This document shows positions 28,101 to 40,100 of a stretch of 64,000 nt of DNA, piece by piece. A model generated the notes under the pieces. It made no database searches. It saw nothing but the letters and a program-made list of their open reading frames with translations, and was not told the DNA's origin. A program made the position numbers and the translations under genes. The first letter of the stretch is position 1. Each line of letters opens with the position of its first letter. The DNA is from Oopsacas minuta (taxonomy: Eukaryota > Porifera > Hexactinellida > Lyssacinosida > Leucopsacidae), in NCBI GenBank assembly GCA_024704765.1, contig JAKMXF010000177.1, forward strand, positions 558,001 through 622,000, read 5' to 3'.

Positions 28101-31100
28101 CAAAACATCGACCATATAGTCAGACATATGCGTCATCAATCGTCATCCATGTCAAAGTAGTAAATCATTGTCTGTACTCGTATTAGCGGTGGTAAAATGA
28201 GTATTCGGGTTTCTTATTAGTTAGTATTTTTGATCATTTTCTGTAGTCTGCCAATATTTCATATGTGTGTTCCCTTTCTGTAGCATTTCCACTTGGATAT
28301 TCCAACAAATTTTCTCTAAATAAATCTGAAAATTATAAATTGGTCCATGTGGCCCACCAAACTATTGAGGAAGCCAATGTGGCCCGCAATTAAATCGAGT
28401 TGGGCACCCCTGATCTAACCCAATGCAAGACGATAATGCACGAAGTAATCTAGTTGTTGGAAGAAATAGACAATCCAATGATTGAAAAAACCGATAGCAA
28501 GCAGGTGAGATCAAATGTGCTTTCAAGGCGACTGCCTAGAATGAGTAAAAAGGGTAAAAAAAGAAACAAAATAGATAAGAAATGTAGAAACACTAACCTG
28601 AGTAACTACGTTATATCCCCTTTTGGTTGGTGAAACTAATGAGTTTCCAAGCTAACAAGTAATGAACTGTAGGAGAGGTAACAAAGTAGTACCCTTTACA
28701 TCATGCTCAGTTATTTCTGTATTTTCTAATATTGAGATTGATTATTGTAATTTGGTGACGGCCTCTTTGATATTTTTCTAGAAAAAACTGGATTCAAATA
28801 ACTCAGGATTAGTGTAGTTTAGAATATCACCAATTAAGATTTCAATTCCGTATATCTGTTAATCAACTGAGATTCAAAGGAACTTGGTGTTGGCAACAAA
28901 CTGCTGAAACTGTTAAATCTGAATGAATTGATAAGGTAGATAGAATATGTATAGACTGATTGGCGAATTCCAGCTGTATGATCTCTAAGGTATTGCTAGA
29001 GGAGTACCAGATCGCCCAATCTTGGTTAAGGTGTAACTCTGGCAACTTAATTTTAAGATCCTCAAAATTCCCCAAACCGAACCGTAATGAATCTTGTTGA
29101 TCTTGTATAATGCTATCATGAAGAGCTTTAGCAAAGTTTTCCTCTTCCTTAGATTCAAGATTTAAACGCTTTGCTATTTGACCAGTTATATTCAAGTATG
29201 ATGGGCCTGCTTGGAAAATAATAGGCACTGCATTCGGACGATAAATTGGTCTAATGCGTGGTATTTCAGAGCAGCAACCATCAGCTTGGAGTGCCCGGTC
29301 AACGTGGATAAGATCTTCCTCCTAAAATGGTGTATGCAAATGAATATCTTATCCTCTGGAAGGTCTTCGGCTAGATCCCTATGAAGAGCTCTAATCCACT
29401 TCCCTTTCAAGTCTTAGATCCTTTCGGTAAACTGAAAACAGTGCCAGTAGGGTGACCTCTGTAATTAGTTTTGCACCCAAATACAGAACATGTATTTAGC
29501 ATTAAGAAGTGTCTAAAATACATGTGAATAAAAGAAAAAGGTAAAACGAAGAAGGAGGAAATGTATAAAGACGAAAAATCAGGGAATTCCAATCACGGGA
29601 CAAGTTTCCGGTAAAATACAGCATAGAATATTCCAAACAGTACCTGTGTTCATTTCATAATATAAATTAATGATATAATCCAATTATGGTTTAGATGTTA
29701 TGGGTTATTAATGATATTTTATTTAAATGACTTCTATCTCATCCCTGGTCCAATTTCAGAGTCGATTTCCAATTGAAATAGCCACATTTATCGTTTAAAG
29801 TTCATAAGTAATAATAAATAGCACAAAAACGAATGCACTTGTAGTTCATCCATGATCCAGTATTTTTTGTTGTTACCGTCCTTATATTACGTAGTTCACG
29901 CCTTACTCAATTTGGACGGTAACATATATACAGTAGATGTCGGATATAAGAACACCAACTTGAATTACGGATACTTTTGTGTTCTATTCCATGGATTTTT
30001 TTACCGGTTATAAGAACATTCTATGCCGGATATAAGAACATCATAATAGAAAACGGTTACTATATACCCTATATAAATTCTGCTGGTTATAAGAACACTC
30101 TTAGTGTAGTACTAAAATTGGTTCTCATTACCAGTATGTTTGTAGAAGTCGGGATTAATTATATAGTAGATGTGAGAATACTTTTCTTTAATATGGTTTC
30201 TACATCCAAATGTGATTAAATGAAGTGTTCTCATAACTGGCATCTACTATACTACATAGCGGTTATAAGAAAATTATGTCCAGTTCCCGACGATTTTCTT
30301 ATAACTGACATTCACTGTACTGTAACTTTAAACTGGCAAAGAAACAAACTATTTATCATACTAAAGATGAGAATGCTAATTGAACTAACTTTTCTAAGTA
30401 GTTGATTCTTGTCTAATTTATCGATTGATCTATGATTATTTGTAGTTACCAACATTTGTACCTGATTACTTCATTATTTATGGCGAAGATTATCTAACTA
30501 TCACGAATAAAGTGGAACAATTATATCTTGTCGAAAAGAAAGATGCTCTTACCCTTTTCTTCAATACAGAACCAGTAAGTAATTGTAATAGTTCCTAGTT
30601 AGTTAGTGTGTTCAGGGAATATCTCAAAGTCCGGGAACAGATTCCTTAGCAAGAAATTTCTTCACCAGTGTGTTTATAAGGGTGTCTACTAAATCTCAAA
30701 AAATTTGAATGCAACTCCCGTAGGGGAACCTAACCAAATTCTATAAACTGGAAATTGTCACCTGTGTCTCTCTCGAAATTATTCATAAGGGATAGTTACC
30801 AGGCTATTAAGACTGAAGATGTTCTGATCACTTTTGAGTGATTACAAATATCACAATAAACATTAACATAGCCTACTCTATGAAATTAGATTCGATTTAA
30901 AGAGGAAAGGAGTTTATGCATTTTAACGTGTTCAAATATTCCTGGTGGTTGTGGATTCCTACTTTCAGCAACTGTCATCGGGTACCCTATGGGAGTTGAA
31001 TTTAAACTTATTGAAACATGTTAGTGAACACTCTTCAGGCGCGGTACGTCCCTTCGAAAAGTGCTACGGCGACAAATTCACAGTACAGTACAAACCGGTT

Positions 31101-34100
31101 TTTAAAGCAGCCCCTATAGGGAGATGCCGTGATGGTATAGACGATATGCCACGTCCGTAAGTCCGTCTGTGCTGCCCTGAGAAATCTGGTGCATTGCTGC
31201 ATCAACACGTGCCCCTGAAAAGAACAAAAATACATAACCCTGAGCTGCACTTCCAGTTTGTCGGTTGGACATTTTTTCTTACTATTTCTTTACACGGAAA
31301 AACGAAATAATTACAATTGTACGGCGCTCTACGCACCAACCATACCGGGTATGCTGCCCCTGCCAATATCAACACATAGGTGAAGAAATTTCTTGCTAAC
31401 GAATTTGTTCTCAGACTTTAGCTGTTTATTCACATTCCCTACTATCCAAAGATATTTCATGTAAAGGTTTACCTATACTGTTGCTGCATTTAAATTATCT
31501 TCACATACTGGAAAAGCAAAAACCTATTCAAGTATTCTGAATCCTCATTGACCGGAATGTAGCCAGAGACATGGGACAAATCTGACTACACCTCTGCTCA
31601 TTGAAGACATTGACCAGATTAGATTATCATTTAAGAGTGTCTTAACTTTAAGGTGGAGCATCCTCTTCATATTCACTGTAACACAATAGATGTCTTATAT
31701 GTAAGCCAAGCGCAGCAAGAATATATATTTGGGAGTAGCTGTGTGACTATACATAATTCGTGTTATATTACCTCCCTTTTATCCTTTCAAGCTTTAGGTC
31801 AGAAAAATGAACTGAACGTCTAAACCGTGTGTTATTTGAAATATATACACGGACATTCTATGCTATATAATATTGTTTTTGTTGTATTATTTCAATTATC
31901 TGCTTTAATATCAAATACATTTTCTTTAGGAAAAAGCATTGAAATCATTTGAATATGTATTATATTCAATATTTCAAGAAGTTATCAAATACTTCATGGT
32001 ACTTCACGATGAAATGAGCATTGAGCAGGTAATGTTAGTTGACTAATTCATTAATAATAGTACTTACTTGTATAAATAGAAAATACTGAAAACTAATGCC
32101 TTTGTCGTCAAATTTGCCTATTTTCGGAATCATTTTGGTTTAGATTTGAAATACTCTTTTCTCTAGCTGCATTAGCTAACAAGCAAGCTTCGGCTTGTGC
32201 ACACTTTGTGCACAAGCCGCGGAGCAATAAATTAAATATAATAATGAGTATATATATCCCGACCCGAGTCCGAATCGTGTTTACTTTATAGATCCCGACC
32301 CGAGTCCGAATCTCAACACGAACTGACTGAACCAGGGACGTAGGGAGCAAGGTTATTGGTGCGCCTTGCCATTCCAGCTCCTACGGACTTGTGACTCCGC
32401 ACCCTACCCGAAGGCATCTCCCTATAGGAGCTACACTAAAAAATGTTCAGCTGACATACTGGAGTCAGCTCGGACATCTGGGTTATGTTTTCACCCCTGA
32501 TGAATAATGATTAGTCATTAGAAACAAATTAACAATATCATTTAAAATATGAGCGTAATGGAGTGAAAATGCGATTAATCATATGATAAAATATGTAGAA
32601 GTAGTTGTTAAAATATCATAATTGGAATCTACATACTTGGTTACCCCTGACTAACAGTCGAAATGAAGTTTCTAACATCAAAATATATTTTGATGTTAGA
32701 AAGATTTAACAAATGATTAATCATATGAGAAATCTGTGGATTTTAAACTTTCAGACTATGAAAATGTCAAATTCGGACTCTACGCACCCAATTACCCCCG
32801 ACGATACGTTGAAACCTAAACTCTAGCATGTCTTTGAATGTATATGTGTACCAATTGTCATGTGAATCCGACTGCTAGATTTTGCACGTCACACATTGTC
32901 TATGCCATAAGCGCATCTCCCTAAGGAACTGCACTAAATCATTGGGTTTTAATCAAGGTTGCAACCAAATAATATATGGCGAATTGTTCAATATTCGGTT
33001 TCCAACTGAATATCAGTATTAAGTATTCAGTCAGGCTGCTTTTCGTGAATACTGATATTCGGTTCTATCAGTTTCAACCTTGGTTAATTGTATATACAAG
33101 ATGTAGCCAGGGACTTTTCTGGGAATAATTAGATGATTGCAAGGGACAAACTATCATTTCTGATTTATTGGATTCATTAATACTATGTAGGTAGGGAAAT
33201 GATTTCATCTTGTTTCTAGAAATTTTGCACTCTGATTGATTTTGTTAATAATGATTTTGCTATGATAAATCAAGAGCTAAAGAACCTTACCAATCAAATA
33301 GCGACGAACAACTTGGGAGATGGAATTCTGCCCAATCTCATTCTAAATGATCGTTGCAGAAACAATGAATTATTCCTAATCAGACTAATCTACCATGTAG
33401 CTGTTATGCTATCTTATAAGAAATATCACCAGCTGTTCCTACCTATTGCTTTGATTTATGAAAAACCTGAGACATTAAATGATAAGTTATTTCCTACTAT
33501 GATGGATGATCAGTTTCTATTTACAAAGAATGCTATGACTGAAGGTGGGAAATGGTATGAATGTCCTAATGGTCATCCCTACTTCATTGGAAATGTAAGT
33601 TTAGAGTAAACTATTCGGATAATAAAGAGATATATTAATCAATACTAATAAATCTCTGAATTTCCCGAATAGTTTTACTCTAACGTCACTTTCAAATTTC
33701 AAATTTTGACCACTGTTCCTATACAATTGCCCTATCCATCAATTGTATTCTGGATTTATTCATGTTTTGTATCTAGTGTGGGAGACCTTGGGTGGTTTCT
33801 ACATGTAGAGAGTGTGGCTCCCAAGTTGGTGGGAGTAGGCATAAATTAGATGATAAGAATAAACTCCTCGATGTAGCTAAAAATGAAACTAAAACAGGAT
33901 ACTTCATTGGAAAAATGAACCATGCTACAACCGTTCTTGCAGGGGAAAGGTAATTTGTGTCTGAAATCAAATCAAGGAATTGATTATTATTATTATCATC
34001 TATAGGTTACTTGGCCCTGCATCAGTTAAGATAATCCGTGTATTGATTGACATCTCTTTCATCTGGTCATCATGTTCTAAATACCCAACAGTTAGTAGCC

Positions 34101-37100
34101 ATGTGCTTCCTTCTCTTGTGACAAAAGGATTAGATGACCCCAGAGATCTTCCTAACTTCTTCTATTTGCATCTAGAGAGAGATATTATGGATCTGGTAAA
34201 GCTAACTGGCAAGAACTTTGGTGAAGTTGTATTTTACCTCCATCTGATAATCAAATCCCTGATGGAGACATCAGAACAAACATGTGAGTAGTAGTATTCT
34301 ATATCAGCTGATCCAGCGTTCTGAGTTCTAACAATTGTTTTAGAATTAAGGGTTTATCGTTCCCCCAGTATAGGGTAGGCCGATAATTATTAGCTTAATT
34401 AAAAGTACCGGGTAATATTCATGATTGACGTTTTTGATGGAGCATACTTTATCCTAGTTAACGAGCCTTTGGCTCATCGCTTTGCGATTAATTCGGTGCT
34501 TTGCGCCTCGATATAACCATTAATATCCTAATTGATTCATATTACATATATAAGTATATTATATCACGAAATCAACAGTAAATTTACATATGAGAAACTT
34601 CAAATACGAAATTCGGATTCAGCGTACTTTTTACCACTATTTTAACCTTTGCAAGCAAGTCTCTATGTATATCTTGAGATTTGACTCATCTCTTTACTAC
34701 AGTAAAACCTGTCTTTTACGACAACCAGGGGTTCCAAGGAAAAAGTCCGTAATGACAAGTGGTCCTTGATCACAGGTTTGGAATAGCCATTCGTTTAATA
34801 TTTATATCAGTCTCAACCTTTTCGAACTGGGGAATACTAAAAATTCAAAATTCGGTCAGGAAAGGTGGCATATTGTGGGGAACCTGTGATTCAAATTCCA
34901 AACTTCTATCACGTATATTAGCTGAGCTGTAGTTAATAATTTGATTATTCGAAAATCCAAAAAGGTGACAATGATCTTGTCCGAACCAGGCCCAAAATCA
35001 GCCCTTGGTGCCTTCCAGTTTCTCCAATCAATTCTGGACATATATATATATATACTAGCGCGCTTCGCTTTCTAGATCGCAGCGAGAGCTTAGTGCCCCA
35101 GGTTTGCTTAAGTATTAATTAAATAGTTCAAAAGTGGTATTGGCTAAGTTGTATAATACGTGATCAATTTTGACGTCTTATCCGTCTAGGATAACCTGAG
35201 ATATGAGATTTAACATTGTTCTACTTGTATAAGCCAAATTATTATCAAATATTATATAATTTGGTCAACTTATACTGAGAATTCTCATTAACAATTATAG
35301 AACTACTGTTATGATGGATAATACTTATTGCAGAAATCAGCCTAATATAAATTACGTCACCAAAAATTGTAAATTGAACGTATAACATATTATAGTAATA
35401 CGTCTTCATTGAAAGATGTATTAACAAATACTCGGAACTACGTGCCTTGAATTCACAGAATAGATAAATTTTAAGATTTATTATCCATGATCCATCCAAA
35501 TTACATTTACCGGGTAATTCAAAAAAATGCAACCCAAAAGTAAATGTTTGCAGTGAAGACAATTCTTAATCAAACTCAATCAAACTCAGAACATACGTAG
35601 AATATCTATATTTTTAGTACATATTAAAAATTCAGCGTACTACAGTCAATATTTTATGAATTAGAGCAAATGTTCCAAATGACCTCCTTTGAGTTCTGTA
35701 CATTTCTTGAGTCGTACCACCAAGTTGTTCATGACATTTTTGCATACAGTGGTCGGAATCTTTCTTATTTCTTCTCTGGTGTTTTCCTTCAACTCGCTGA
35801 TGGTTCTAGGCTTAGTAGAATAAACTCGGTCTTTAAGATAGCCCCACAAGTAGAAGTCAGGAGGGTTTAAGTCGGGGCTATAGGGGGCCCACTCAAAATT
35901 CGTCTTGAGACTGATGACTCTTGCTCCAAAGTGTTCTTTGAGCCAGTCCCTGGAGAAATTTGAGGTGTGTGAGCTCGCTCCATCTTGTTGGAACCAAAAG
36001 TGATTCAGAAGTGATGAGTAGAAGACTCTGAGCTGCTCCCAGAAGAGCTCAAGGACCTGGACATAATGTTCTTTCGTAACTGTAACAGCCCTGTCATTTT
36101 CTTCAAAAAAGAATGGTCCTATGATCCCTTTCGCCGAAATGGCTGCCCATACTGTGCATTTTTCTGAGTGTAGTGGTTTCATTGCAACTTCCATTGGTCT
36201 CTGGGTTCCTCAGAACACGTTTGTCTTGGAGTTGATTTTTCCATTTAGGCGAAAGTGGGCTTCATCGGACATCCAAAGTAGTGAAAGAAATCGGTCCTGA
36301 CATTCAATTTTTTCTAACAAATTCTTGGACATTTTAAGCCTTTTGGACTTATCACCAGCTGTTAACATCTGTTTTGTTTGTATACGATATGGAAACCTCT
36401 TAAGATCATCAATTAGGATCCTCCTGATAGTGCTTGCAGATATTTTTCTATCCAATGACAATGATTGACTCCTCCGCCTGATTGACCGTTTTGGACTGAA
36501 TTCAACAGAATTTCGGACCATCTCAATAACTTTTGTTGGTCGTTTCTTTCTCCGACCAGAATGCGTTAGTCTGTCATCACACTTACTATTGAGGTTTTGA
36601 ACTGTCCCATACTTCCTAAACTTCTCCACCCAACGATAGATCATCGATTTATCGGGAGCAACTTGGGTCTGGAATGATGTACGAAATTGCGTCTTTACAG
36701 TCTCGTATGAGGAGATATTAAAATAATGTTCCACGCAGAAAATTCGGTGTTGCAGTATCCAATTTGGCATTTTCTGATCGTTTAGACTCAAACTAATTAT
36801 AATCAAAAAGAATAAATAGGATTAGTTAAGAAATAAAGATAGGGTACCCGTAAAACATTTTGGGTTGCATTTTTTTTGAATCACCCTTTAATGGCCTTCT
36901 GTGATGACACTGGAGATGCTATGTCACTTGTGGTTAGTACTCTTGGCACTTCGTGCCTCGGCTAATAAGAAATTCTGAAATTTTAGAAATTGGGAGAATT
37001 TTGATATTTTTGTACAGTCATGATGACGTGATAATCTCCTGATGAGTTAGCTTTAGTCTAAATCATGACATCAGAACATGTGACATATTCATGGGTACTT

Positions 37101-40100
37101 GTGATTCAAATTTCAAACTTCTATCATTTATATTGCTGAGCAGTGGTTAAGCGAATATTTTAGTATTTGGTTAGGTTGCTATTCATGAATACTGATATTC
37201 CGTTCGATCGGTTTCAACCTTGGTTGAATTCAATCCTGAATACTTAGGATACAAATCTAATGTAAATCTAAAAGTATGAAAAGGAGCGGAGGTGGGTGCG
37301 GCGCTCCTTTTTCGGTTCCAGAACTCGGAGCAAGAGCGCTCCAAATAATGAGAAACGCTTTATGATCTGTACATATGTTTATACGTCTGGAATTGATTGA
37401 AGAAACTGGAAGACCCCCAGGGTGATTTTTGGCATGTGAGGCATGAATATATAAATTGGGATTACAGGCAAACATTTTTTGGTTCTATACACTAGAAACT
37501 CCCAAGATATTTATATCTCCTCTTCTACAGGCGATATTAATACTGAATTAAGACAGTACAAGTTGAGAGAGCAGTGGGAGAGAGAATTTGATAAGAAATT
37601 CATTCAACCTATACTCACCTCTCTAAACACAGATGTACAGAAACAGATGGAACAGGTGCTGAGTGAGAAGGGGATAGCTAACAATCCTTTACTCAGGTTA
37701 ATACAGAGATTAATATATTAGTTGAATTATCTATGAATTGTCCCAAATATTTAGAATTGTATACGAGAGAGATGAATCAGAACCAAACAACCCGTTACCT
37801 CATTTCTGGCGCTACAGAACTATTGTGAGCCTGGAGCATTTCTCTCAGAGCTTCAGTACAGCTGATTTAAATACCAAAAACAAGTGTCCGTTAGTAGACA
37901 AGTTCCTGAAAGAAGAAAACAAATTATTCGTGACTCGTTACTTACCAGACATTGTACAGCTACAGAGACGAGTAGGAGATAAGTTCCTACACAGACTGGA
38001 AAAGAGAGAAGCTGCTAATACTTCTATTAAAGATTTCTTAGATAGAATGAAAACTGGTAAATAGTTTATAGTTATACTCTATTCTCTCTTTTGAGATGAG
38101 TTTGCCATTTTGAATTTTATTCTTAGAGAACAAACAAGAATCAGAAGAATTAGCTAGACTAGTGAAGAGTCTTGCTACAGCATGGAGTATAATTGGAGAA
38201 GATGTGAAGAAGAATGGACGTCTCAGAATTGAAGAAGCTCTAGAACAACAAGAAATAACTCCTGCTACTTCTCTATCTTACCTGCTCCCCTCCTCAACAG
38301 GAGATGGACTGCTGATCACCTCACTCACTGACTATCTAGTGCTGATACACAACTCATTTGTACACGCCTACAGAGACAGAGTGAAGGGGTATGTATCATT
38401 CTATTAAATGATATGTCTATAGACATGTGTCATATGATTCTTATTGTATTAGGTCTCGTAGTAATAAGATACCACTCCGTGAATTGAATATGAGTCATGT
38501 AATTGAGTACGAAGAACATCTGCAGCCTCTACTACTGTCACAAGCTCACTACTCACTAGCTCTCGGACAAGGAAGTCAGGTGACTTATGATTTTGAGGGA
38601 GTAGAACAGCAATTAATGGAACAATTCATTCAGAACAAACCTCTTATTCTAGCAGAACATCTCCGCTTTGAATACATTCGTGAGGCTTACAACTTGGGTG
38701 TGTTTGAGCAGGTGCGACACAAAGTTCAACAGGTGAGTAACTCTTTAAAAGGAATATCTTCAGTGTTCTTTCTGTCAAACACTAATATATTTGGTTATTA
38801 ATCAATATTATCTCATCATTAGACTGAACTGAAGAAAATAGTATGGAGTGCAATACGGAAAGATATGGACTCTCTTGAAGCAGTTACTGATGTTCTCCTA
38901 CTACTAGATGTAGTGATTGGATTCTTATCATCAGCAGGAGGAGATCCAGAACAGAAATTGTCTTCTTATCTTTATGATGTTCTAAAATACTCTTACACGT
39001 CAGAAGGAGCTGGTCCTCTACAGAGCAGAAGAGTATGTATAATTGTACATTATCTGTAATATGTATACAATTATAGTAAACTCTCATTATAAAGAAGCTC
39101 CCAGGACATCTGTTTCATTTCGTTGTACACCCAGTTACATACATTCAAGCAATCACTTTGATATAACCGAAGATTACTGTCTGTCTTTATATTTGTTCTA
39201 ATATACTTACCTATTTTATTGAAGGTATAAATACTTGGCAACTTCTTACTTCCTTCCTTCCACGTGGCAATTTGAATTTCTGAGTTCTAGTTGTATTAAT
39301 TTGGGGATATAGATGTGTACCCATTGTCTATTGTCTAGAATGTGCTATTTCCACCACTTCTCAGTTCTCACAGTTATTACAATTAATTATACAACGGTTT
39401 TGTTTACTAATATTTCCATTTATTCTTTTCTTTCTACAGGCAGAGAGTGCATTGCGTTTGAAACATATACTGAGCTTTTGGGAATTTATGTCAATAGAGA
39501 AAGCTCGTAAACTTTGTCTCCATGGTCAGGTGAGTACCAGGTGTATTTGGTTGACATCTATTTATCCGGCACACATCTTGCGAATACTGATTAGAGTATT
39601 ACTAGATCACCAAAATTACTGTGAAGATTTAGAATATAATATTCTAACGTAAAAATTTCCTATTATAATTCTTAATAAATATAGAATTTATTAACGAGTT
39701 TGAGGCACATCGATTCTACTGTCTCAATTACCTCCATATATTGGACATTTTGAAAATGTCAAATTATCACTTGCTCAGATTGTAACCTTTTTCCAATATA
39801 GATTCCCTTCTCTTCTCTGAAAGATGAGTTTCAGGAAGTTGTGAGTGATAAGGAGAAACGTCAAATAATACGAAGCTGTACCCACTTTCCAGTAGAGAAA
39901 ATTCTGGTATTTCTTCATGATTTTATTCTCTTCTTTGTGCGAGTGAGAGATGCTGAAGAGAAGGATTTTGGGTAAGAACTCTAAACTTTCTATATACACA
40001 GAATTCATAAAAGTTGTATAAGTATTGCATGGGCTCGCTTTGTTGGCTTATTTTCGTATCAATATACGTACAATGGGTATCACTTTAATATTTCTATACA

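Larger units (their letters stand above)
25160..29502 (-). pseudogene. THAP-domain transposase-like gene, broken and split by a hAT insertion
   Basis: On the minus strand, from 29502, the reading begins MLNTCSVFGCKTNYRG, continues to TVFSLPKGS, then after a frame change KGKWIRALHRDLAEDLP and FICIHHF. This is a THAP (C2CH) zinc finger with its conserved Cys-x4-Cys, Trp and Cys-x2-His. Another frame change precedes 29228-28863 (PSYLNITGQIAKRLNLE). The C-terminal part is the 191-residue open frame 25735-25160, with LQLIVFIGGYAVYSYLKT, CHLCSQQL and CKGCG, which looks like the conserved tail of THAP-type transposases. The hAT element at 26031-28412 lies between the halves. At least two frameshifts make it a likely relic of the transposon enclosing it. 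Confidence 0.6.
22755..29923 (-). mobile_element. THAP-transposase (P-like) transposon composite with GTTACCGTCC termini
   Basis: The outer ends are perfect inverted repeats of 23 bp (gttaccgtccaaattgagta then agg at 22755-22777; reverse complement at 29901-29923). The flanks atatatat and atatatac could be an 8-bp duplication with one mismatch, though the site is low-complexity. A second, inner inverted repeat of about 175 bp pairs 24840-25014 with 29720-29893. Inside are remains of a minus-strand THAP transposase, a hAT insertion and, on the left, a fold-back. The structure reads as two related elements fused or nested, with the left inner terminus truncated near 24827. Confidence 0.65.
21369..30445. 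other. RNF213 intron 10, 9.1 kb, filled with nested mobile elements
   Basis: Donor gtatgt after the exon ending MDIITE, acceptor gattatttgtag before LPTFVPDYF. Contents in order: a dispersed repeat at about 21420-21850, a fold-back interrupting it (21852-22590), its continuation to about 22720, the THAP transposon composite (22755-29923) with a fold-back, a hAT-like MITE and a hAT element inside, and a pogo-like MITE (29931-30317). Exon phases on both sides match, so the insertions appear to be spliced out. Confidence 0.8.
35470..37045. repeat. Older dispersed repeat, interrupted by the mariner element (copy 2; copy 1 about 21810-22720)
   Basis: The left part (35470-35509) and right part (36889-37045) together align with 21810-21850 plus 22600-22720. 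Shared blocks are tttattatccatg, ccttctgtg, ggcacttc-type and tgatgacgt. Copy 1 is interrupted at nearly the same place by a different fold-back. Confidence 0.6.
34284..37530. other. RNF213 intron 15 (3.2 kb) hosting a mariner-like element
   Basis: Includes a short gcc-rich repeat at about 34457-34510, a pogo-like end (cagtaaaacctgtc) near 34701, a (ta)n tract near 35040, the second copy of the window-start repeat (35200-35435), the mariner-like element (35510-36888) inside an older repeat, and a gcgctc-rich repeat at about 37260-37400. Confidence 0.6.
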
